Both the position numbers and the translations under genes were made by a program. Below the pieces are notes generated by a model. The model was not told the DNA's origin, ran no database searches, and worked only from the letters and a program-made list of their open reading frames with translations. From Nibribacter ruber (GTDB lineage Bacteria; Bacteroidota; Bacteroidia; Cytophagales; Hymenobacteraceae), in the NCBI RefSeq assembly GCF_009913235.1, contig NZ_CP047897.1, forward strand, positions 3,099,001 to 3,163,000: DNA of 64,000 nucleotides, in the 5' to 3' direction. How positions within the stretch are numbered: position 1 is the stretch's first letter; every line of letters starts with the position of its first letter. Of this stretch, positions 43,176-50,387 are shown piece after piece.

Positions 43176-43213
43176 CGTTTTTAGGCTGTTTTCTGGAAAA
43201 TAGGGCAAAAACG
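43176..43213. repeat. R1 repeat, copy 19
   Basis: Left CGTTTTTAGGCTGTTTTC, right GAAAATAGGGCAAAAACG. Upstream region of carB. Confidence 0.93.
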
Positions 43214-43259
43214 GATTTCGATAAGTGGAACGTAGATAATTCAGTACCGCTGGCCAAAT

Positions 43260-43447
43260 GCTGATTCTCCCCTTGAGGGGAGCGCAGAGGGGTGTTACTA
43301 TTGGTGAGTTAATTGTGCCCCACTTGAGAGCGTACAGCATATAATATAAATAGCTAGTATGTTTTAAGGATTGCCTTTGCGAATATGAATGCTATGACCT
43401 GCAGATGTAAACATCCCTCTGCGCTTCCCCTCAAGGGGAGAATCAGC
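43260..43447. mobile_element. MITE-like element: inverted pair of R2 repeats
   Basis: Left R2 43260-43297 (GCTGATTCTCCCCTTGAGGG and on) faces right R2 43408-43447, whose reverse complement begins GCTGATTCTCCCCTTGAGGG with two differences in the rest. About 110 bp of non-coding DNA lies between. Its architecture matches the DUF559-carrying unit at 59159-59654 but lacks the gene. Confidence 0.65.
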
Positions 43448-43458
43448 TTTTTGTAAAG

Positions 43459-43510
43459 GTTCTCGGCGCAGACGCTCGCAGGAGCTTCGCACGCTACGAG
43501 GTCTTTTGAG
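43459..43510. repeat. R4 repeat, second copy (inverted relative to 23552)
   Basis: Begins GTTCTCGGCGCAGACGCTCG and ends GAGGTCTTTTGAG. It lies 11 bp outside the R2 pair. Confidence 0.85.
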
Positions 43511-43544
43511 CGAACGCTTGCGCCATCGGAATTAGGAAAGTACT

Positions 43545-43582
43545 CGTTTTTGGCCTCTTTTCTGGGAAACAAGGCAAAAACG
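43545..43582. repeat. R1 repeat, copy 20
   Basis: Left CGTTTTTGGCCTCTTTTC, right GGAAACAAGGCAAAAACG. It lies 29 bp from the DinG-like stop. Confidence 0.94.
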
Positions 43583-43611
43583 ATCTGCAGAAACACGCAG
43601 ATAAGGAATGA

Positions 43612-46572
43612 CTACGGCTCTACCGAAGGATTCAAAGAAATAGCGCGCCGTTCCCATTCAGAGTACAGTTTCAGGGTCGGGAGCAGGTCTTGCAGAAGCC
43701 AGTTTTGTAACTCATTCTCAGTATCAAAAGACGTTATTTCTACTGGAAGCTCCGTCCTGAAGTGATTCATGGTAGAGGAATGCACCACCCTGGAATCCAG
43801 AATCACAAATGCGCCTTTGTCTTTCTCCCTCCGTACCAACCGTCCGAAGCCCTGCCGCAACTTATGCTGACTGGCCGGATAATAGAACTTGCCCCAAAAC
43901 ATACCGCCTTCCACTTCCTTGCGGTGTGCCACCAGCGGGTTGCTGATAGATGGGTTAGGCAGTCTAAACACAATCACCTGCGACAAGGTCACTCCCGGAA
44001 AATCCACCCCTGACCACATCCTATCCAACCCCAGCAACACAGAATGTTCCTCTTGTCTAAATCGTCTGATTTCCCAGAGGCTGGTGCCTTCTTGTCTGAG
44101 CAGTTCAATGTCATACGCTGGTAATCGGGAATGGAGCCAAGAATAGGCAGCGTCCATGTCTCTTCGGCTGGTGAAGAGAACCAAAGTCCTGCCGTTCAAG
44201 GCCACAATGCATTTGAGCAGGGTTTCCATGGCGATCTGGTTCCAGGCCTGTTTCTCAGCGGGCGGCATTTTGTAGTCAAAACAAGGAATGAAGGCGGGTA
44301 CCACGGCCTGCACCTGTTCCTGCTGTTCATAGTTAAACGGCGAGAGCTGGCGTATCTCCTGGTCAAACGGCTCCGTCCTACCTAATTGGTTCCGGAAGTA
44401 CTGCGTGGAGCTGGCTACATACAGCGTGGCCGAAGTGAACAGCAAACTTGGGTAGGCCTGTTGCAAGGTCTCCATCTCAAACTGCAAATAATACGGTACC
44501 TTGCTCACCGACCAGTACTGACTGCCTTTCTCCAGCACATGAATCCATTTCCGGCTGGGGAAGTCACTGGTGATTTTCTGAAGCGTATCGGCAAATTCGG
44601 CGGCTTTCTCCCGGTAGGTTTCCAGACGTCCATAGGTTTTGTCATCGGGCTTTTTGAGGAGCTTGTGGATGCGTTCCAGTTTGCCGGCCACAAACTGAAT
44701 GGCCGTGCGCAGTTCCTGCAAAGTCTGCTCAATGTCTGCGCTGTAGTTGCGGGTCACCCATCTGCCTCTTTCCTCAAAAGAAACATCTTCCTGCCAGCGC
44801 TGTTCGCCGTTGGGAATGGGCAAGGCCTGCAAGCGGTCACTACTTTCCTTTACCGTCTGGCAGTCTCGGTAAATGGAGTCAATCTCATCCATGACCAGCA
44901 AAGCCGTCTCTGTTTCAAAGCCTTTGAGCACTCGGTCACCTACTACGTCCAGAAAACCCTTGCGCATGTTAGTGCCCAGCAAAGGGCGAAGAAGACGAGC
45001 CTCTAACATGTTCAGGCTGAAACCGATGCTCAGGGCATGGCGGGCATTGTCGGGGAACTGGTCGGCCTCGTCAATGATACAGTGCTTGATTAGCTCAGTG
45101 AGCTTAGGCGGGAACTGCAACAGCTTGTGGTGGTTGGTCACGATGATGTCGGCGGCGTAGGCCAGTTCCATGTGGCGGGCGTAGGTGCACTTGGCCGGCT
45201 CATGGCACAGCTGGGGCACGCAGACTTCCTGGGCATTGGCCTCGGCTAACAGTCTGGACGTGTCTGGCAATACCGCGCGTATGTTCTGCGGAATCTCCTC
45301 AATCTCACCTTGGGTATAATACACGCGCATGACCAGGTACAGCCAGCTCAGCCCTTCCTTGATGTAGCCTTTGCCCTGCACCACCAGCTCGTCATAGATG
45401 TTGAGCAAGGCAGACAGGCATAGATAGTTGTTCTTGCCTTTGACAATGGCCGGGCGCAGGTGCGCGTGCAAACCTTCTTTGAAGCGTAACCTCGGAATCT
45501 CGCCCTGCACAATCTGTTCCTGTAGGTTTTTGGTGGCGGTGGCCACGACTACTTTTCGGCCGGGGTTCAGGCGCAACAATTCTGCTGCGGCAATGAGGTA
45601 GCCCATGGTTTTGCCGGTGCCGGTCCCGGCCTCTGCCGCGAAAGTTCCTTTACCCGCTATGGCCTTGTTGCAGAACAGTGAGTATTGCATCTGCGGATAT
45701 CGCTCCGGTAAATCATATCTATGGTACCAGGCCTGCAAAGCGTCCTGAATGTTTTTATTGTTGGGTGGCAGAATATCAGGTCTAGGCTTAACCGAGGGCG
45801 CCTCTGGCACGGTAGGCAACCATTGCGTGAACAGACCCCGCAAATGGAAAGGCAAGACCGGTGTCTCTACTGTAGCGGGTGGCGTGAGCCATGCCATGTT
45901 AGGAGACTCCAACGCTTCTACAGATTCGGTGGCCAACAACAATGCCCGCCAGGCACTGGCCGTGTGCAAAGAACCTAGAGCCAGTACCTGGCTCAGTAAC
46001 TGCATGAATAAGGTAGGCTGACCCGGTTCGTTTTCTGGGGTGCTGGAGATATTCTGTAGTAGGACTTCTATGAGTCTAAAAAGCTGGTCGTGCAAAGCGG
46101 CCAAGGCGCCGTGCATAGGCAGGGAGGCGGGTTTTTTCTGGGCGGCGCTGGACAAGGCCACCAAGTCTGCCATCTCCATCAGGTTCAAATGTGGCAGGAA
46201 GTATGAAGACAGCAAGGCCAGATCTGCGAGAACCGGCGGATGGTCCATGTGCGCCACCACGTGGTATTTGAGCCAAGCCTGCTCGTGCCGTTCCTGAAAA
46301 TAGAAGACGTGCGTGAAGGTGCTTAGATAGGCCTGGATTTCCTCTTTCTGCTCGGCCCAGGTCTCTGCGTTTTTGGCCTGCTCCTTACTAATTTTGGACT
46401 GCTGGTAGGCGCTTCGGCCAAACTCCACTTCTGGGTTGATGAACCACTCCTTGAGTACGCTCTGGCCCCTCTGCAAAGACAGAATGCCCACCTGCAGCAA
46501 GCCCTGCTTCCGGCTGTAAGAGCCGGTAGAAAACAGATGCAATACCGCAAAAGATGGGGAAGGGGAACTCAT
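43612..46572 (-). CDS. DinG/XPD-like superfamily 2 DNA helicase with a degenerate N-terminal exonuclease-like region
   Basis: About 986 aa. The helicase has Walker A AEAGTGTGKTMGYLI, DEAD-type Walker B IIDEADQF, and C-terminal GLDRMWSGVDFPGVTLSQVI with RQGFGRLVRREKDKG. Four cysteines (VCVPQLCHEPAKC plus an upstream Cys around NYLCL) fit the iron-sulfur cluster of XPD/DinG enzymes. The first about 200 residues are arranged like the DnaQ-type exonuclease of Gram-positive DinG (FAVLHLFSTGSYSRKQGLLQ), but the D-x-E catalytic motif is not apparent. ATG 46572 is preferred; GTG 46593 would add 7 residues. Probably acts in DNA repair or R-loop removal. Confidence 0.88.
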   Translation of the reverse strand: MSSPSPSFAVLHLFSTGSYSRKQGLLQVGILSLQRGQSVLKEWFINPEVEFGRSAYQQSKISKEQAKNAETWAEQKEEIQAYLSTFTHVFYFQERHEQAWLKYHVVAHMDHPPVLADLALLSSYFLPHLNLMEMADLVALSSAAQKKPASLPMHGALAALHDQLFRLIEVLLQNISSTPENEPGQPTLFMQLLSQVLALGSLHTASAWRALLLATESVEALESPNMAWLTPPATVETPVLPFHLRGLFTQWLPTVPEAPSVKPRPDILPPNNKNIQDALQAWYHRYDLPERYPQMQYSLFCNKAIAGKGTFAAEAGTGTGKTMGYLIAAAELLRLNPGRKVVVATATKNLQEQIVQGEIPRLRFKEGLHAHLRPAIVKGKNNYLCLSALLNIYDELVVQGKGYIKEGLSWLYLVMRVYYTQGEIEEIPQNIRAVLPDTSRLLAEANAQEVCVPQLCHEPAKCTYARHMELAYAADIIVTNHHKLLQFPPKLTELIKHCIIDEADQFPDNARHALSIGFSLNMLEARLLRPLLGTNMRKGFLDVVGDRVLKGFETETALLVMDEIDSIYRDCQTVKESSDRLQALPIPNGEQRWQEDVSFEERGRWVTRNYSADIEQTLQELRTAIQFVAGKLERIHKLLKKPDDKTYGRLETYREKAAEFADTLQKITSDFPSRKWIHVLEKGSQYWSVSKVPYYLQFEMETLQQAYPSLLFTSATLYVASSTQYFRNQLGRTEPFDQEIRQLSPFNYEQQEQVQAVVPAFIPCFDYKMPPAEKQAWNQIAMETLLKCIVALNGRTLVLFTSRRDMDAAYSWLHSRLPAYDIELLRQEGTSLWEIRRFRQEEHSVLLGLDRMWSGVDFPGVTLSQVIVFRLPNPSISNPLVAHRKEVEGGMFWGKFYYPASQHKLRQGFGRLVRREKDKGAFVILDSRVVHSSTMNHFRTELPVEITSFDTENELQNWLLQDLLPTLKLYSEWERRAISLNPSVEP

Positions 46573-46690
46573 GGACGCCTCAGTCTCAAACACAGCCTTA
46601 AAATTACGGATTATCTGACTGCTAATGAAATGAGCAAGAGCGGGAAGAGAGAAAAACCTTTCATTTTTGTCATCTTGAACGCCCCCTCTT

Positions 46691-46782
46691 TTGTCATCCT
46701 GGTAGGATCTTGATGACTAGTTGTAAGGAGGTTTATTTAAGCACTTGTCTGGTTCGTGTATAAGGTCCTTCCAGGATGACAA
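46691..46782. mobile_element. R3 MITE-like element, diverged copy
   Basis: Left TTGTCATCCTGGTAGGATCT and right complement TTGTCATCCTGGAAGGACCT face each other across about 46 bp. Shorter and more diverged than the copy at 28369. Confidence 0.6.
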
Positions 46783-46839
46783 GGGTAAATAGATTTAGAT
46801 CCTGTTCAAAGTTATAACCAAAAGAGGCGTATTAGGAAA

Positions 46840-46980
46840 TACGGCACTCGCTCGCCTCTGGCGAGTGTGAATTTAAAAGGCCTCTGGCCGCTATATGCTT
46901 AGTCTTAAAGCGGCGGGACGCCACACGTAGCCCACACTCGCCTCCGGCGAGTGTGGGAAGTCCAATTTCCCAAAAACTCC
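46840..46980. repeat. Region bracketed by CTCGCC-GGCGAG palindromes
   Basis: Two hairpins, CACTCGC..CTCGCCTCTGGCGAGTG and CACACTCGCCTCCGGCGAGTGTG, about 65 bp apart, with GGAAAT and TTTCC-type sequence outside each. An inverted-repeat element is plausible; there is no reading frame inside. Confidence 0.5.
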
Positions 46981-47026
46981 AAACAGGTTTTATACTAAGC
47001 GGATTTAAATACATAGGAAAAAATTT

Positions 47027-47064
47027 CGTTTTTGGGCTGATTTCTGGAAAAGAGGCTAAAAACA
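47027..47064. repeat. R1 repeat, copy 21
   Basis: Left CGTTTTTGGGCTGATTTC, right GAAAAGAGGCTAAAAACA (last base changed). It abuts the terminator. Confidence 0.9.
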
Positions 47065-47093
47065 AAAAGGCCGCACTAACAGCGCGGCCTTTT
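47064..47093 (-). terminator. Terminator of the alkene reductase gene
   Basis: Stem AAAAAGGCCGC / GCGGCCTTTT with an 8-base loop. On the minus strand it runs into the T-rich R1 arm. Confidence 0.8.
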
Positions 47094-47121
47094 CCTATAT
47101 ATGCAGTGATACAGTATGTAC

Positions 47122-48234
47122 TTATTTAGACACAGTTTGTTCTACCAAGGCAGGATAATCTGTGTAGCCTTTTTCGCCGGTTGGGCTGTAGAAGGTGTTA
47201 GGGTCTGCCTGGTTCAACGGCGCGTGTTGCGCGAAGCGTTCTACCAAGTCCGGGTTGCCGATGTACGGTACGCCGTAGGCCACTAAATCGGCGTGGCCGG
47301 CTTCAATCACCTTGTTGCCGCTCTCTTGCGTGTAGCCACCGTTGGTCACCAAGGTACCGTTATAAATGCCTCTGAAATGCTTGGCCACCTCTTTGATAGC
47401 GTGCGGCAATTCGCGGGCTTTGGCGCCGGCCTCTGTTAGGTGCAGGTACGCTAATGAGTAGTCATTAAACTTAGAGATGATGTACTCAAACTGCTCCGGC
47501 GCATCTTCTGTCAAGGTAATCCCAAAGCCGGCGTGCATGGAAGGGTTCAGACGAACGCCTACTTTGCTCAGGTCAATGACTTCTTTCACGGCATCCAGCA
47601 CCTCAAACAAGATGCGGGCACGGTTCTCTACAGAGCCGCCGTACTCGTCGGTGCGCACGTTGGTCTGGCTGTTGAAGAACTGGTGCAACAGGTACCCGTT
47701 AGAAGCGTGAATCTCCACGCCATCAAAGCCGGCTTTTACAGCGTTTGCGGCGGCGTTCTTGAAGTCCTGCACAATGGCTTTCACCTCAGAAGTTTCTAAT
47801 GCTCTTGGCGTCACGGTGTCTTTGAAACCCTGCGGCGTGTAGGCCTTGTCATTCGGGTTCACCGCCGATGGCGCCACTGGCAACTCGCCGTTATGGAAGT
47901 CTGGGTGCGACATGCGGCCCACGTGCCACAACTGCGCGAAGATTTTTCCGCCTTTGGCGTGCACAGCCTCTGTCACCAGTTTCCAGCCTTCTACCTGCGC
48001 GTCTGTGTAAATGCCCGGCACGTTGATGTAGCCGATGGCCTGCGCGCTGATAGGCGTCCCTTCAGAAACGATTAATCCGGCACTGGCGCGCTGGGCATAG
48101 TACTTGGCGGTCAACTCTGTGGCCACGTTGTCTGAGTTAGTAGCCCGACTGCGCGTCATAGGCGCCATCACCACGCGATTGCGCAGGTCCAGATTATTTG
48201 ATTTGTATGGGGTTAAAAGCGGTTGATTGTTCAT
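47122..48234 (-). CDS. Alkene reductase, old yellow enzyme family
   Basis: FMN-dependent NADPH:ene reductase (NemA/XenA group), 370 aa. N-terminal LLTPYKSNNLDLRNRVVMAP with MTRSRATNSDNVA, then LWHVGRMSH, the substrate-binding GFDGVEIHASNGYLLHQFFN, and FMN-phosphate region LVTNGGYTQESGNKVIEAGH with YGVPYIGNPDLVERF. It detoxifies electrophiles such as enals, N-ethylmaleimide or nitro-esters. It lies 59 bp downstream of a MarR gene and has a matching operator in its own promoter. Confidence 0.95.
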   Translation of the reverse strand: MNNQPLLTPYKSNNLDLRNRVVMAPMTRSRATNSDNVATELTAKYYAQRASAGLIVSEGTPISAQAIGYINVPGIYTDAQVEGWKLVTEAVHAKGGKIFAQLWHVGRMSHPDFHNGELPVAPSAVNPNDKAYTPQGFKDTVTPRALETSEVKAIVQDFKNAAANAVKAGFDGVEIHASNGYLLHQFFNSQTNVRTDEYGGSVENRARILFEVLDAVKEVIDLSKVGVRLNPSMHAGFGITLTEDAPEQFEYIISKFNDYSLAYLHLTEAGAKARELPHAIKEVAKHFRGIYNGTLVTNGGYTQESGNKVIEAGHADLVAYGVPYIGNPDLVERFAQHAPLNQADPNTFYSPTGEKGYTDYPALVEQTVSK

Positions 48235-48244
48235 AGTCTTTAAA

Positions 48245-48274
48245 ATTATGTACGGACAAAAGTTGTGTATACAA
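48245..48274 (-). promoter_or_regulatory. MarR-type operator overlapping the alkene reductase promoter
   Basis: TTGTGTATACAA at 48263-48274. Read on the minus strand, its first TTG is followed by exactly 19 bp and a weak -7 box TACATAAT (48245-48252), reproducing the geometry of the MarR gene's own promoter. Confidence 0.6.
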
Positions 48275-48293
48275 GTATATAGGTAAAAAAATA

Positions 48294-48746
48294 TTAGCGC
48301 TGGCGCACTTTGTCTAGCAAATTACCTAGCAGGGTAGCTTCTTCAGGGGTAAGATGCCCGAATCTGCTTTGAAAGTCCTTAATCACGGTGTCAATCTGCT
48401 TCAACAGCTCCAAGCCTTTGTCTGTGATCACAATGTCCACCTTGCGTCGGTTGTCAGGGCACTGGCAACGGCTTACCAAGCCTTTCTCCAAAAGCTTATC
48501 CACCAAACGCGTGGCATTAGACTCACGGTCCAACATGCGTTCCTGGATAATGCCCAACATGCAAGGATTAGGATGCTGGCCCCGAAGAATGGACAGCACA
48601 TTGTGCTGTTGCAAAGACAACCCGAACGGCCTTACCGTGCTCGCCAACTCCTTGTGTAGCCAGTTACCGGTGAACATGATGTTCACGGCCATCCGGTGGT
48701 ACGGACTGGTAAAGGATTTTTGTTTTATTTCGTCTTCCAGGTTCAT
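48294..48746 (-). CDS. MarR family transcriptional regulator
   Basis: 150 aa winged-helix regulator. The dimer helix (KSFTSPYHRMAVNIMFTGNW), recognition region LSLQQHNVLSILRG and NPCMLGIIQERMLDRESNAT, then wing VSRCQCPDNRRKVDIVITDK. Three cysteines (ILRGQHPNPCM and RCQCPD) could sense electrophiles or oxidants as in other MarR proteins. The adjacent ene reductase, sharing a palindromic operator, is the likely target. The promoter lies so close to the ATG that the mRNA may be nearly leaderless. Confidence 0.93.
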   Translation of the reverse strand: MNLEDEIKQKSFTSPYHRMAVNIMFTGNWLHKELASTVRPFGLSLQQHNVLSILRGQHPNPCMLGIIQERMLDRESNATRLVDKLLEKGLVSRCQCPDNRRKVDIVITDKGLELLKQIDTVIKDFQSRFGHLTPEEATLLGNLLDKVRQR

Positions 48747-48752
48747 CTAGTG

Positions 48753-48783
48753 CAAATGTAGAGATAACTATTGTATATACAAT
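48753..48783 (-). promoter_or_regulatory. MarR promoter with an operator on its -33 element
   Basis: Minus strand: TTG, 19 bp, TACATTTG (48753-48760), a textbook Bacteroidota promoter. The perfect palindrome ATTGTATATACAAT (48770-48783) contains that TTG, so a bound repressor would block sigma contact: autoregulation. Confidence 0.7.
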
Positions 48784-48847
48784 TGTTGCATTGGTATAGT
48801 TTCAGAAACCTTAAAGAAAGTCTGATTATTTACAGCCTGGGCAAAAA

Positions 48848-48865
48848 GAAAACAGGCCAAAGACG
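48848..48865. repeat. R1 half copy
   Basis: GAAAACAGGCCAAAGACG, one right arm with a single change, 6 bp before full copy 22. It suggests partial duplication of the element. Confidence 0.7.
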
Positions 48866-48871
48866 CAGAAG

Positions 48872-48909
48872 CGTTTTTGGCCTGTTTTGCAGGAATTAGC
48901 CTAAAAACG
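48872..48909. repeat. R1 repeat, copy 22
   Basis: Left CGTTTTTGGCCTGTTTTG, right GGAATTAGCCTAAAAACG. It ends 2 bp from the hydrolase stop codon. Confidence 0.94.
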
Positions 48910-48911
48910 GC

Positions 48912-50156
48912 TTAGTTATCAAAAGCTTGTTTAAGCGCCATGGCCGCTTGGGCCTGGGCACTCTTGGCTTCGGGCAGAACGGTGGCCATCCCGAAGAACT
49001 CGTGCGTGACGCCATTGTATTTCTGGTAGTCGGTCTCTACGCCGGCTGCTTTTAATTTTTCTGCCAGCGCCTGCCCCTCAGAAGCCAGCGGATCAATCTC
49101 AGCCCCCACGATGGTGGTAGGAGGTAAGCCTTTCAGGTTGGCGTTCACCAGGTCAATCCAGGGTTTCTTGCCATCTGCCGGGCTGTTGAGGTACTGCTTG
49201 AAGAACCACTCCATCATGGGCTTGTCCAGAGGCTTGGCCTGGGCATATTTCTGGTAAGAGGCGGTATTGGTGTTGTAACCGGCAATAGGATAGACCAGCA
49301 CCTGGTGCACGGGCATCTGTACCTTCTGGTCGCGGGCCATCATGCTCACGGCTGCAGCCAGGTTGCCCCCGGCGCTTTCGCCCACAACGGCCACATTTTT
49401 AGCATCGCCTTTCATAGAGGCGACATTGGTCAAAGCCCATTTATAAGCGGCAAAGGCGTCATTGTGGGCGGTTGGGTATTTATGCTCGGGCGCCTGACGG
49501 TAAGCCACAGAAATGACAATGGCATCGGCTTGCTCGGCTAATCCTCTGGCGGACCCATCATAGGTATCTAAATCTGCAATGACCCAACCACCGCCATGGT
49601 AGTAGACAATCACCGGATACGAGGCTCTACCGGTTTTAGGCGTGTACACCCGGGCGTGAATCTGACCACCCTGCACCGGAATCATCTTGCCCAGGGTGTC
49701 TACTTTGCTAGGCGGCATGGGAATGTTGTTCTCCTTCATCAGGTCCATGACGGCGGTGGTAGGCGTGGGATTGGTTCTGGCCTGGGGCGCGGTGAGTTGG
49801 GGAATGGGTTTAGCTTTATAGCTAGCCAGTTTTTCTATGACGGTTTGCATGGGCGGGGTGATGGTAGAGCCCCAGGCCGGTTTGGCTCCGGTGGGCTTCA
49901 GGCGCACCATGCTGGTATCTGTGGTGGTAGTGTTGACGGTATCTGGGTTGCCAGAAGGAAACAGTTCATCGTCCATGCCGGCGACTTTCTTGGCCTCGTC
50001 CCGGGCTTCGGCTTCATTGTCTACGGTGCGTTTGGGCTCACAAGACGTTAGAAGGAGGGCGCCCGCCGCCAACGCCACCATCCCCGATTTAAGATTAGAG
50101 CGAGATAGTACTTCTATTAAGTTCTTTTTCATAGTGTTAAGGTAGATTGGTTGCAT
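48912..50156 (-). CDS. Alpha/beta hydrolase (hormone-sensitive lipase/esterase family), lipoprotein
   Basis: Up to 414 aa. A lipobox (LLLTSCEP) within about 35 residues of the alternative ATG at 50132 predicts lipid anchoring. The HSL-type oxyanion motif HGGGW (VIVYYHGGGWVIADLDTYDG) and nucleophile GESAGG (VAVVGESAGGNLAAAVSMMA) are clear, with Asp in VGAEIDPLASEG and His in GVTHEFFGM completing the triad. About 120 residues between the lipobox and catalytic domain are Pro/Thr-rich and unusual for plain esterases. Substrate unknown. Confidence 0.9.
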   Translation of the reverse strand: MQPIYLNTMKKNLIEVLSRSNLKSGMVALAAGALLLTSCEPKRTVDNEAEARDEAKKVAGMDDELFPSGNPDTVNTTTTDTSMVRLKPTGAKPAWGSTITPPMQTVIEKLASYKAKPIPQLTAPQARTNPTPTTAVMDLMKENNIPMPPSKVDTLGKMIPVQGGQIHARVYTPKTGRASYPVIVYYHGGGWVIADLDTYDGSARGLAEQADAIVISVAYRQAPEHKYPTAHNDAFAAYKWALTNVASMKGDAKNVAVVGESAGGNLAAAVSMMARDQKVQMPVHQVLVYPIAGYNTNTASYQKYAQAKPLDKPMMEWFFKQYLNSPADGKKPWIDLVNANLKGLPPTTIVGAEIDPLASEGQALAEKLKAAGVETDYQKYNGVTHEFFGMATVLPEAKSAQAQAAMALKQAFDN

Positions 50157-50315
50157 TTATCTACGGCATACATCTATGAACGGATGGTGGCAGTCGGCTA
50201 TTTATGAAGTTGAATCCCGTATCCACCAGGGGTCAACAGGATGATAGAGAGTGCCAATGCCAGGTTCTTGCCTTAGGCCCATTCTTCGCAACAGATGCCC
50301 AGAAGCCAAGCGTCC

Positions 50316-50353
50316 CGTTTTTGGCCTGTTTTCCAGGAAATACGCCAAAAACG
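50316..50353. repeat. R1 repeat, copy 23
   Basis: Left CGTTTTTGGCCTGTTTTC, right GGAAATACGCCAAAAACG; outward pairing CCC / GGG. Confidence 0.95.
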
Positions 50354-50387
50354 GGGAGGGATTACTTCTTATGAGATTAACTGCTAC

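Larger units (their letters stand above)
43020..43611. other. Gene-free stretch of about 590 bp between carB and the DinG-like gene
   Basis: Holds the carB promoter, R1 copy 19, a MITE-like pair of inverted R2 copies, an R4 copy and R1 copy 20. No gene seen. Confidence 0.85.
46573..47121. other. Gene-free stretch of about 550 bp
   Basis: Contains an R3-type inverted pair, a pair of CTCGCCTCYGGCGAGTG palindromes (46849-46871 and 46932-46952), R1 copy 21 and the terminator of the alkene reductase gene. Confidence 0.8.
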
